Positions 1 to 8,041 of a stretch of 32,969 nucleotides of DNA are shown piece by piece. Made by a program: the position numbers and the translations under genes. The DNA lies in assembly GCA_034440135.1 (NCBI GenBank), contig JAWXBP010000043.1, positions 1-32,969 of the forward strand, read 5' to 3'. Each line of letters opens with the position of its first letter. Positions within the stretch are counted from its first letter, which is position 1. Source of the stretch: Planctomycetia bacterium (GTDB lineage Bacteria > Planctomycetota > Planctomycetia > Pirellulales > JALHLM01). Below the pieces are notes generated by a model that was not told the origin of the DNA, did not search any database, and worked only from the letters and a program-made list of their open reading frames with translations.

Positions 1-233
1 CCGCACAATCTTGCCGAGGGGGACGCAGCTTGTCAAAATAGGCGACATTCCCAGCTTGGAGCGGTTCCCGGCTCAACCCATCTGGGAAATGTCGGTTGAT
101 TGAGCACACCGCGGCCAACACGCGCGCCACCGACGCCGTCTTCGCGCAACACGCGGCGACCGAAACGAAAATGCCGACGCGCCGCCCTGCGCGCTCCCGC
201 TGAATCGCCGCCAGCACGCTATAATCGCGCGGC
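1..233. other. Intergenic start of window, no gene seen
   Basis: I see no convincing reading frame here. An imperfect inverted repeat lies at 43-54 (CGACATTCCCAG) and 81-93 (CTGGGAAATGTCG), with one unpaired base between the arms. It could form a hairpin, but it has no T-run and is not a clear terminator. A TATAAT hexamer at 220-225 sits just before the first gene and is listed separately. Confidence 0.4.
220..225 (+). promoter_or_regulatory. Candidate -10 box directly upstream of the first gene
   Basis: An exact TATAAT lies 8 bases before the ATG at 234. If used, transcription would begin at or next to the start codon and give a leaderless mRNA, which fits the absence of a Shine-Dalgarno sequence there. 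No good -35 hexamer is visible at 16-18 bases spacing, so the call is tentative. Confidence 0.3.
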
Positions 234-584
234 ATGAGCGAAACTCACGTCATCCGCCTGCGCGGGCCTTGGGATGCGGAACGGATCGACGGTTCCTACG
301 CCATGCGCTGGACCCGCCGCTTCGGACGTCCCACCGGTCTCGAAACCGGCGCGCGCGTCTGGTTCTGCCTGCTACCGGTCGATGGCGTCCAGTCGTGGCA
401 GCTGAACGACTCGGAATGCCATGCCGTCGATGCAGCACAATCCACCCGACGGCTCGACATTACCGATCAACTTCAGCAGCGCAACCGCCTGGAAGTACAC
501 GTCGAACGAGGCCCCGCGCCGTCGGGCGAACAGCTGCCGTTCGATGCCTGGCTGGAGATTGTGGCGGTGGAGGGGCGAGTGTAG
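234..584 (+). CDS. Small hypothetical protein, possible beta-sandwich fold
   Basis: This encodes 116 residues with no signal peptide and no membrane segment, so it is probably cytoplasmic. It is rich in Trp, Arg and acidic residues. A segment near residue 83 (RNRLEVHVERG) resembles the strand that closes galactose-binding-like beta-sandwiches, such as the N-terminal domain of family 2 glycoside hydrolases. That resemblance is only by eye and is not a functional assignment. There is no Shine-Dalgarno sequence in front of the ATG, but a TATAAT lies immediately upstream. It stands alone, with the next gene about 110 bases downstream on the same strand. Its function is unknown. Confidence 0.6.
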   Translation: MSETHVIRLRGPWDAERIDGSYAMRWTRRFGRPTGLETGARVWFCLLPVDGVQSWQLNDSECHAVDAAQSTRRLDITDQLQQRNRLEVHVERGPAPSGEQLPFDAWLEIVAVEGRV

Positions 585-695
585 GCATTCCCATGTGCCA
601 GAGGTTAGAATCAGAGCGCGCGCTTCAGTTTTCAATTCTCAGCAGACCACAACTGGGATAAGTGAATCAGTATGAAAATCTCGGAGAAGAAATCC

Positions 696-869
696 ATGCT
701 GAAGTGGAACACGATGCTTTGGCTGGTGGCCATGGTATTGCCATGGTTCTTCAGCATCGCCTTTGCATCGGCCAAGTTTCCTTGGCCGCTGATTCTTCCA
801 TTTCTGCTGCTCGGGCCAATGCTGGCCTCCAATAAGATGCTCAGCCAGGCGATCGGGGAGTCGCAATAG
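696..869 (+). CDS. Small two-helix membrane protein of unknown function
   Basis: The product is about 57 residues with two hydrophobic stretches, one near residues 5-25 and one near 29-45, separated by a short KFPWP turn. This predicts a small inner-membrane hairpin protein. An in-frame ATG at 672 would add eight residues. I prefer the ATG at 696 because GGAGAAG at 683-689 is well placed as a ribosome binding site, whereas nothing comparable precedes 672. The gene is followed by about 170 bases with no gene before feoB, so the two may not share a transcript. No family was recognised, and a short chance frame cannot be fully excluded. Confidence 0.5.
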   Translation: MLKWNTMLWLVAMVLPWFFSIAFASAKFPWPLILPFLLLGPMLASNKMLSQAIGESQ

Positions 870-1040
870 CGGCTCGTAATTCCCCACGCTCCCCAACCAC
901 GTCCAAGCCTGATAAACTATCAACTCACGCCGCCAGCCTAGGCGGTCGCGGTGGGTTGCGGGAATTCGCATCGCCGCGGCACGACCGGCCAGCCAAGAGC
1001 CGCGTCCCCTTCTGTCCGCCGTCATGAATGGCGCTGTGCT

Positions 1041-3233
1041 ATGCCGACCACCGCCGCGATCACTGTCGCCTTGATCGGGAATCCCAACACCGGCAAGTCC
1101 ACGCTTTTCAACGCGCTGGCCGGCGTCCGGCAACGCGTCGGCAACTATCCCGGCGTCACGGTCGAACGCAAGACCGGGCAGTTGAATCACGCCGGCCGCC
1201 ACTTTACGCTCGTCGATCTGCCGGGCACTTACAGCCTGGCGCCGCGCTCGCCGGACGAGATGGTGGCCGTCGACGTCCTGCTCGGGCGACGCGCCGATAC
1301 GCCCGCGCCGGATGCCATCCTCTGCATCGTCGACGCCTCGAATCTGGAACGCAATCTGTACCTGGTGAGTCAGGCGCTGGAACTTGGCCTGCCGACCGTC
1401 GTGGCGCTCAACATGACGGACGTCGCCGCGACGCGCGGGATTTCGATCGATCATCAAGAGTTGGCGCGAAGACTTGGCATTCCGGTCGTGCCCGTGCAGG
1501 CGAATCGCCGTCGCGGATTGAAGGAGCTAGCCAACGCATTGGCGGCCGCAGTCGAACAGCCGCGAGCGGAACGCGAGAGTCCCTTCCCGAAAGCGTTTCA
1601 GCGCGAAGTCGCTCAGCTTTCCGAGCGGCTCGAACGGGATGCGCCGACGCCGCGCTATCTCGTGGAACGGTTGCTGCTCGACACCAGCGACTATCTCGAA
1701 GGCGTGCTCGGAGGCGACCAACACGCGGCGCTGACGCAGTCGCTTGTCGACGCCCGCGCGCGACTGGCCGCGGCGGGATTTCCCGTGCCGGCCGTCGAAG
1801 CGATTGCCCGGTATGGTTGGGTCGGGCGCATCATCGACGGCGTCGTGGCCCGGCCCTCGCGGCGTCCGGCCACGCGCAGCGACGCGATCGATCGCATGCT
1901 CACGCACAAAGTCTGGGGAACGCTCGTTTTCGCCTTGGCGATGATGCTGTTGTTCTCGTCGATCTTCGTCTGGGCCGACCCGTTGATGGGCATGATCGAA
2001 GACGGGCAAGGTTGGCTGCAAGGGCTGGTCGGTTCACGGATGGCGGCAGGCCCGTTGCAATCGCTGGTCGTTGACGGCATCATCGGCGGCGTCGGCAGCG
2101 TAGTGGTGTTTCTGCCGCAGATCTTCATCCTGTTCGGCCTGATCGCCATTCTCGAAGACTGCGGGTACATGGCCCGCGCGGCGTATCTGATGGACAAGCT
2201 CATGTCGCGCGTCGGCTTGAGCGGTAAATCGTTTATTCCGCTCCTGTCGTCGTTCGCCTGCGCCGTGCCCGGGATCATGGCGACACGGGTGATCGAAAAC
2301 CGTCGCGATCGCTTGACGACCATCCTGGTCGCGCCGTTGATGAGTTGCAGCGCCCGTTTGCCGGTCTACACGCTGCTGTGCGGCATGTTGCCAGCGAAGA
2401 CGTATCTGTTCGGAACGCTATCGTTGGGCGGATTGACGATGTTCGCGATGTACCTGCTCGGCATCGTCGCGGCGATGCTCGTCGCGCTGGTGCTCAAGCG
2501 CAGTTTATTGCGCGGGGCGACGCCGCCGTTCGTAATGGAACTGCCCAGCTACAAGTTTCCTTCCATCACGGGCGTACTGTACCGAATGCTCGAACGCGGC
2601 TGGGCGTTTATTCAGCGCGCGGGGACGGTGATCTTCGCGGTGAGCGTGCTGGTCTGGGCCGCGAGCTATTTTCCGCGCGACGAGGCCGCCGTCGAAGGTC
2701 CCTACGCCGCGGAGCGCGAGCGCCTCGAAACCGTCGTGGAGACCGGCGCGGATGACGACAAAACAGTTGCCGAAGAGCGGCTCGCGGAGATCGACCACGA
2801 GGTCGCTTCGCTTTACCAGCAGCGCAGTTGGCTCGGCCAGGCCGGCAAGTGGATCGAGCCGGCCGTGAGACCGCTCGGCTGGGACTGGCGGATTGGCGCG
2901 GCGGCGATTGCCTCGTTCCCGGCCCGCGAAGTGATCATCGGCGTGTTGGGGGTGATCTACAACGTCGGCGACGAGCCAGAAGAAACGTCATTGCGCGAAA
3001 GACTTAGCCGCGCCCGGTGGGACGGGACCGATCGCCCCATCTACACGGTGCCGGTGGCGCTCTCGATCATGGTCTTCTTCGCGCTTTGTGCCCAATGCGC
3101 GGCGACGTTGGCGGTCATCAAGCGCGAAACCAACAGTTGGGGCTGGCCGGCATTCACTTTCGGCTACATGACCGCCTTGGCGTACGTTGGCGCGCTGCTG
3201 ACGTATCAAGTCGGCACTTGGCTTGGTTTCTAA
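1041..3233 (+). CDS. feoB: Ferrous iron transport protein B (FeoB)
   Basis: FeoB is a GTP-binding inner-membrane transporter for Fe(II). The 730-residue product has the expected layout. The N-terminal G domain shows G1 GNPNTGKST (13-21), G3 DLPG (59-62) and G4 NMTD (124-127). A helical regulatory segment follows, then a polytopic membrane domain from about residue 295 with conserved Gly- and Cys-containing gate segments (for example FACAVPGIMATR and MSCSARLPVY). A charged, probably coiled, loop of roughly 80 residues (about 555-635) interrupts the last membrane helices. The ATG at 1041 is chosen because family homology begins there; an in-frame GTG at 951 would add 30 unrelated residues. No feoA or feoC is adjacent, so partner proteins would be encoded elsewhere or be dispensable. 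Length matches the family. Confidence 0.95.
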   Translation: MPTTAAITVALIGNPNTGKSTLFNALAGVRQRVGNYPGVTVERKTGQLNHAGRHFTLVDLPGTYSLAPRSPDEMVAVDVLLGRRADTPAPDAILCIVDASNLERNLYLVSQALELGLPTVVALNMTDVAATRGISIDHQELARRLGIPVVPVQANRRRGLKELANALAAAVEQPRAERESPFPKAFQREVAQLSERLERDAPTPRYLVERLLLDTSDYLEGVLGGDQHAALTQSLVDARARLAAAGFPVPAVEAIARYGWVGRIIDGVVARPSRRPATRSDAIDRMLTHKVWGTLVFALAMMLLFSSIFVWADPLMGMIEDGQGWLQGLVGSRMAAGPLQSLVVDGIIGGVGSVVVFLPQIFILFGLIAILEDCGYMARAAYLMDKLMSRVGLSGKSFIPLLSSFACAVPGIMATRVIENRRDRLTTILVAPLMSCSARLPVYTLLCGMLPAKTYLFGTLSLGGLTMFAMYLLGIVAAMLVALVLKRSLLRGATPPFVMELPSYKFPSITGVLYRMLERGWAFIQRAGTVIFAVSVLVWAASYFPRDEAAVEGPYAAERERLETVVETGADDDKTVAEERLAEIDHEVASLYQQRSWLGQAGKWIEPAVRPLGWDWRIGAAAIASFPAREVIIGVLGVIYNVGDEPEETSLRERLSRARWDGTDRPIYTVPVALSIMVFFALCAQCAATLAVIKRETNSWGWPAFTFGYMTALAYVGALLTYQVGTWLGF

Positions 3234-3419
3234 ATCGTCGGATCGTCGTCCGCAGTTTGCCGAAGCTGCCCAAACTTCCGGCGATACGCAACTGATCTGT
3301 TCCCGATTTCGCCCATCTGCTAACTAGGCGCATTGCAGGATTGCCAGGGAAGGCGCATCCACGCGCCGGGGCATGAATTACCGATCATCGCGGCTGTTTG
3401 CCGCCAATGGGTGGGCGTT

Positions 3420-5681
3420 ATGGACAACGCAGGGATGAAGCGAATCCTGATCCGGGTCTCCGTCGTTTCCGGCGTCGTGATCTTGGGGTTAATCGGCGTG
3501 AAGGCGGCCCAGTACTGGGGTAAAAAATCCGCGCCCACGCCGGATAAAATCGCGGCGGCGAAAAACGAAAGTAAGAAGCTTACGGAGGCGGCCAAGAGCA
3601 GCGCATCGCACTTAATGGCCGCGGCCGAAGAGGCCGTCAACGAAGCCACGGCGAATGTCTCCGAGACCGACCCGTTTCAAACCACGGCGAAATTCGTCGC
3701 CGCGCCGCCGCCAGACGATCGTTACGCCGACTATCGCCAGGCCGAAGAGCATATCGAAGCGGCCGCGAACGAGGTTGTCGAAGAAGCCGGCAACCTGATC
3801 AGCGATGCGGCGGAAAATCTCGTGCCCGTCGCGCCCGTTGCAAATGCGGAGACTGACTTCGACAACAGTACGCCGAATCAGGCAGCCGACGACACTGCGC
3901 CGGCCGACGAGGCATCGCCCGCGCCGGCGGCCGACAATCGTTACTCCGAGTGGCAAGGCGAACAGTCGGAAACGCCGCACGAACCCGTCGTAGCGGAAGA
4001 ACCGGCCGCCACTCAACCATACGAGTCGTCGCAGGAAGCGCCGACCGCCGCATCGCAGGGCGAGGAGCCAGCGACCGAAGACAATTCCGCTGCACAGCGC
4101 GCGATCGTGGCCGCACCTGGCGAAGAACAGAACAACGCCAGCAAGTTCGAACCCACGCCAGCGGAACCGCGTCGCTGGGACAACGAACCCATTGCTGATG
4201 CTCCGAGCGCGCCTGAAGCGATGAGCGAGCGCGCCGTCGCCGCGGCGCCGCGGGCAACCAGATTGCAATCAGGCGCCGTCAGCGCAGGCGTGCCGGGCGA
4301 TCCTGAACTGGAGAAGGAGCAAGGCGCGGCGCTGGTCATTCATAAAACCGGACCGCCGGAAGTGCAACTCGGCATCGAGACCGCCTACGAGATTCGCGTG
4401 CAGAATGTCGGCGATGCGCCGGCGCACGATGTGGAAATCCACGATGTCGCTCCGCAGGGCGCTGACCTGGTCGCCACGCAACCGCGGATCGCGCCTGGAC
4501 CGAACGGCGAGTTGGTCTGGTCGCTTGGCACGCTGGCGCCCGGTGAGGAAATCACCGTGCAGATGCGGGTCACGCCGCGCACCGAGGGGGAGATCGGCAG
4601 TGTCGCGCGGGTCTTCTTCAGCGCCGACGCGGCGGTCCGCACGCTGGTCACGCGGCCAGTGCTGGAACTGTCCGTCGAAGCGCCGAAGAGCGTATTGTCC
4701 GGCGAGCGGGCGCAGCTCTTCGTTCGCGTGACGAACACCGGCACGGGCGTCGCCACGGGAGTGAGCCTGGAAGAAATCGTCCCGGCCGGATTCGAACACC
4801 CGGCCGGAGCTTCGTTGGAATATCGCGTCGGGACGCTCAAACCCAGGGAATCGAAGGAACTGCCGCTGACGCTTTCGGCGGTGAGGCCGATGGAAGCCAC
4901 GAACGTGGTCTCGGTCCGCGCGGATGGTGACATCCTAGTGGAACAGCGGACCGCGATCGCGGTCGTCGCGCCGGAATTGAAAGTTGAGTTGCAAGGTCCG
5001 CGCCGCAGGTTCCTTGATCGCGACGCGACGTACACGTTGGCCGTCTCCAATCCTGGCACCGCGCCAGCGAAAGAGATCGAATTGGTGACCTTCCTGGCGC
5101 CCGGCATGGAGTTCGTCTCCGCTGATAGTGCTGGTCAGTACGACCCACAAACTCGGGCCGTCTACTGGCTGCTGGACGAACTACCGCCAAATGAGATGGG
5201 GAACGTTACCGTCACCGCGCGGCCGACCAAGCCGGGCGAACATGTCCTGCGGGTCGAAGGCCGCGCCCAGCGTGGCCTGGAGGACGTCGAGGAGCAGCCG
5301 ATCCTGGTCGAGGGGCTCGCGGCCGTGGAGTTCCAGGTGATCGACTTGTCAGATCCGGTCGAGATTGGCGGCGAAGCGGCCTATGAGATCGTCGTGAAAA
5401 ATGGCGGCACGAAGGCCGCCTCGAACGTGGAAATCGTGGCCATGCTGCCGGTGGAAATGCAGCTCGTGGCCGCCGAGGGACCGGTCCGGCACAAGATTGC
5501 CGGCCAAAAGGTCGCCTTCGAACCAATCCCCACGCTCGCCCCCGGCGATACCGTTACGCTACAATTGACGGCCAAGACGCTCGAAGCCGGCGACGCCCGG
5601 CTGCAAGTGAAGCTGCTGACAACGGACATGCAATCGCCGGTGACGAAGGAAGAGAACACGAAGATTTTTGGGGATGAATGA
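3420..5681 (+). CDS. Membrane-anchored protein with four DUF11-like repeats
   Basis: The product is about 753 residues. It has a single N-terminal membrane anchor (about residues 7-28) after a short basic stretch, then a low-complexity region of some 270 residues rich in Ala, Glu and Pro (about 30-300). Four immunoglobulin-like repeats of the DUF11 type follow, starting near residues 302, 413, 518 and 633. Recurring signatures include NxGxxxAxxVxxxxxxPxG and LAPGExxTVxxxxxP. Proteins of this build are common in planctomycetes and are usually placed at the cell surface or periplasm. The acidic linker may span the envelope. I chose the ATG at 3420; an ATG at 3435 is also possible, and the frame is open upstream to 3333. 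The exact role is unknown. Confidence 0.85.
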   Translation: MDNAGMKRILIRVSVVSGVVILGLIGVKAAQYWGKKSAPTPDKIAAAKNESKKLTEAAKSSASHLMAAAEEAVNEATANVSETDPFQTTAKFVAAPPPDDRYADYRQAEEHIEAAANEVVEEAGNLISDAAENLVPVAPVANAETDFDNSTPNQAADDTAPADEASPAPAADNRYSEWQGEQSETPHEPVVAEEPAATQPYESSQEAPTAASQGEEPATEDNSAAQRAIVAAPGEEQNNASKFEPTPAEPRRWDNEPIADAPSAPEAMSERAVAAAPRATRLQSGAVSAGVPGDPELEKEQGAALVIHKTGPPEVQLGIETAYEIRVQNVGDAPAHDVEIHDVAPQGADLVATQPRIAPGPNGELVWSLGTLAPGEEITVQMRVTPRTEGEIGSVARVFFSADAAVRTLVTRPVLELSVEAPKSVLSGERAQLFVRVTNTGTGVATGVSLEEIVPAGFEHPAGASLEYRVGTLKPRESKELPLTLSAVRPMEATNVVSVRADGDILVEQRTAIAVVAPELKVELQGPRRRFLDRDATYTLAVSNPGTAPAKEIELVTFLAPGMEFVSADSAGQYDPQTRAVYWLLDELPPNEMGNVTVTARPTKPGEHVLRVEGRAQRGLEDVEEQPILVEGLAAVEFQVIDLSDPVEIGGEAAYEIVVKNGGTKAASNVEIVAMLPVEMQLVAAEGPVRHKIAGQKVAFEPIPTLAPGDTVTLQLTAKTLEAGDARLQVKLLTTDMQSPVTKEENTKIFGDE

Positions 5682-6151
5682 GGGGATAAGAAGTAGGTGG
5701 AGTAGTTAGTAGGTGAAGCAGTTATTCAGAAAAGCGATTGCCGGCATGTTGGCCGCCTCCCTTGCGCGACTCTTCGCGGTGATGGGGATTTACCGACGGT
5801 AGTTGAAACTCTTGAGCGACTCGGCTGGCTTGGCCGAAATTCCTTAAAAGGTTCACCTGAGCGGTGTTTTTTTTGGCACGGCATGTGCCAGGAAAAATGT
5901 TGACAACAGGCTGGTTTCTGGCAAACTAGGAGTCCCACGCCCCCACAGGCGTACGCACTTCGACTGGAAGTCCCACCCCGCGTACGCCGCATCGCCGGAC
6001 CCTTGGTCCGCGATTGCCCCAGTGGCTCACAGATCCGCCGTGTGCGGATCATGTCGAGTCAGCTCCATGGAAGGTTCCTTGGTTCGCCGTTTGCAGTTTG
6101 CGCTCACGAACGTCGTCCGCAGACATCGAGCTACGAATTCGGAACAACCTG
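5682..6151. other. 470-base intergenic stretch, no gene seen
   Basis: No credible coding frame was found. The stretch holds a short degenerate tandem repeat just after the DUF11 gene (GTAGGTGGAGTAGTTAGTAGG, around 5694-5714). A hairpin TGGCAC/GTGCCA with a T-run on its 5' side lies near 5870-5892. A 9-base inverted repeat, GGCGTACGC at 5948-5956 and GCGTACGCC at 5980-5988, lies in front of the desaturase gene. The last could be an operator, but there is no independent support. Confidence 0.4.
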
Positions 6152-7258
6152 ATGAAATCTGGCAAAGCTGCGCACGGCGCGTTCTCGATTGGCGAGGCGC
6201 GCGGGATCGTCCGCGATCTGTTCGAGCCGAACCCCTGGCTATACTGGATCGATTTCCTGGCGAGCATGACGCTCGGCGTGGCAGGCTTTTTTGCGATTCG
6301 CCGCCTGCCGCTCAATTGGCCGCTGATCGCCGTGGCGTTCGCTGTTTCCGTCCTCGCGTTTTATCGAGCCACGCTGTTCACGCACGAATTAACGCATCTG
6401 CGGCGCGGACAATTTGCTGGCTTCCGTCTGGCGTGGAATCTACTGTGCGGCATTCCGTTCCTGATGCCGTCGTTTCTCTATCACACGCACGTGGCGCATC
6501 ATATGCGCCGCCATTTTGGCACTTCGGACGACGGCGAATATCTACCCTGGGGCGCGCGGCCGATCTGGCATCTGTTTGTTTATCTGGCGCAATGCCTGGT
6601 AATGCCGGTGATCGCCGTGGCGCGATTCGGCTTGCTGACGCCGCTTTGCTGGTTCAGCCCGTCAGTGCGCGAGTTCGTCCAGCGCCACTGCTCGTCGATG
6701 GTGGTGGATCCCTACTATGTGCGGCCGCTGCCGACGCGGAACGATCGCTGGGTGTGGCGCGTGCAGGAAGGCGCATGCTGTGCGCTCGTTTGGGGCAACG
6801 CGGCGGCGATGTACTTCGGCCTCGTGCCACGGCCGGCGGCGTTGTTGCTGCAAGGCTACCTGACCGCCGTATTGATTATGCTGATCAATCAGATTCGCAC
6901 GCTCGGCGCCCATCGCTACACCAACACCGGCGGCGAGATGACGTTCGTCGAGCAAATGCTCGACTCGGTGAACTACCCCGGCGGCAATTGGTTCCGCGCA
7001 CTCTGGGCTCCGGTCGGGCTGCGCTACCACGCCTTGCACCACTTGTTCCCGTCGATGCCATATCACCACCTCGGCGCGGCGCACTGCCGGCTAATGCAAC
7101 AACTGCCCGCGGACAGCCCTTATCGGCTGACAAACTGCCCCAGTCTTTGGCTGGCCTTGAGCGAACTATGGGCGAACGCCCTGGCCTCATCCCGCACTCA
7201 ACGATCGCCGGCGCGGCCGCACTTTTCAGGGAGAACACTGCAGCGCCGGGCTGGTTAA
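6152..7258 (+). CDS. Membrane fatty acid desaturase / hydroxylase family protein
   Basis: The product is 368 residues and belongs to the membrane di-iron fatty acid desaturase superfamily, which inserts double bonds or oxygen into acyl or related lipid chains. The three histidine clusters are present: HELTH at 78-82, HTHVAHH at 111-117 and HALHH at 293-297. An additional His lies at 254 in GAHRY. Hydrophobic segments near 35-75, 95-110, 140-165 and 205-245 would form the membrane helices that place the His boxes at the cytoplasmic face. The ATG at 6152 gives a start consistent with the family; the frame is open upstream but has no homology there. The substrate (acyl lipid, acyl-ACP, carotenoid or sterol-like) cannot be told from the sequence. 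A methyltransferase follows after 66 bases and may be co-transcribed. Confidence 0.85.
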   Translation: MKSGKAAHGAFSIGEARGIVRDLFEPNPWLYWIDFLASMTLGVAGFFAIRRLPLNWPLIAVAFAVSVLAFYRATLFTHELTHLRRGQFAGFRLAWNLLCGIPFLMPSFLYHTHVAHHMRRHFGTSDDGEYLPWGARPIWHLFVYLAQCLVMPVIAVARFGLLTPLCWFSPSVREFVQRHCSSMVVDPYYVRPLPTRNDRWVWRVQEGACCALVWGNAAAMYFGLVPRPAALLLQGYLTAVLIMLINQIRTLGAHRYTNTGGEMTFVEQMLDSVNYPGGNWFRALWAPVGLRYHALHHLFPSMPYHHLGAAHCRLMQQLPADSPYRLTNCPSLWLALSELWANALASSRTQRSPARPHFSGRTLQRRAG

Positions 7259-7324
7259 TTGGTCTCCGGTTAGCGACAATCGGTTGGACCGTCCTGCCCC
7301 GTTTCAGCCTTGCCTTGAACTCGC

Positions 7325-7990
7325 ATGACAATGCTCCCGCGTACGCTCGAACCGGAGGTCATGGAGTCGCTGCAGGATGCGCTCGACTACGACTCCATGG
7401 ACCACCGCGAGGTCAATCGTGTGTTCGTCCGCGACTTTTTAACGACGTCGCCCGACCTCGACGAAGTGCTCGATCTTGGAACCGGTACGGCGCAAATTCC
7501 CATTGAACTTTGCCGGCAGTCGGCAGAAGGGCGCGTGCTGGCGATCGATCTTTCCGGGGAGATGTTACTCGTCGCCAAGGCGAACGTGGAGGTAGCTTCG
7601 CTACGCGATCGAATCATGCTCGACCGCATCGACGCCAAGGGCCTGCCCTACGCTGACGGGCGATTTAGCGCAGTGATGTCGAACAGCATCGTCCATCACA
7701 TTCCCGATCCTGCGCCATCGTTTGCGGAAGCAGTACGCGTCACGCGCAGCGGCGGCCGGCTGTTTTTCCGCGATCTGGCGCGCCCGGATTCCGCCGAACA
7801 AGTGCGCATGCTCGTCCAACAACACGCTGTGGGTGCGAACGAGCATCAGCGCAAGTTGTTTGGGGATTCGCTCCACGCCGCCCTAAGCCTCGACGAGGTT
7901 CAGGCGACGGTCGGCGCATTGGGTTTCTCGCCCGAGACGGTCAGCCTGACAAGCGACCGCCATTGGACTTGGTCGGTGATCAAGCCGTAG
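7325..7990 (+). CDS. Class I SAM-dependent methyltransferase
   Basis: The product is 221 residues with a Rossmann-type SAM-binding fold of the Methyltransf_11/UbiE class. Motif I is LDLGTGTAQIP (about 49-59), with the acidic residue of motif II at Asp75 in AIDLS. The segment SNSIVHHIPDP (about 119-129) is the typical post-motif IV region, and SGGRLFFRDL is the following strand. There is no signal peptide, so it is cytoplasmic. The ATG at 7325 is used; a second ATG at 7331 is equally possible. It lies 66 bases after the desaturase on the same strand, which suggests a shared transcript and perhaps a lipid or small-molecule substrate. That is inference only; the substrate is not recognisable. 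Confidence 0.85.
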   Translation: MTMLPRTLEPEVMESLQDALDYDSMDHREVNRVFVRDFLTTSPDLDEVLDLGTGTAQIPIELCRQSAEGRVLAIDLSGEMLLVAKANVEVASLRDRIMLDRIDAKGLPYADGRFSAVMSNSIVHHIPDPAPSFAEAVRVTRSGGRLFFRDLARPDSAEQVRMLVQQHAVGANEHQRKLFGDSLHAALSLDEVQATVGALGFSPETVSLTSDRHWTWSVIKP

Positions 7991-8041
7991 CGCGATCCAA
8001 ACGACTTTACGCTTCTATCCCTGCTGCGTTGCGATCGGGCC

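Noticed and set aside
639-1457. A minus-strand frame of 272 codons near the start of feoB
   Set aside because: It covers the conserved G1-G4 region of FeoB on the opposite strand and shows no protein features.
5862-5900. A hairpin with a T-run suggesting a terminator before the desaturase
   Set aside because: The T-run precedes the stem on the plus strand and becomes an A-run after the stem on the minus strand, so it fits an intrinsic terminator in neither direction.
6022-7506. A 494-codon frame overlapping the desaturase and methyltransferase
   Set aside because: It is out of frame with the His-box protein and has the Arg/Ala-rich composition of a shadow frame.
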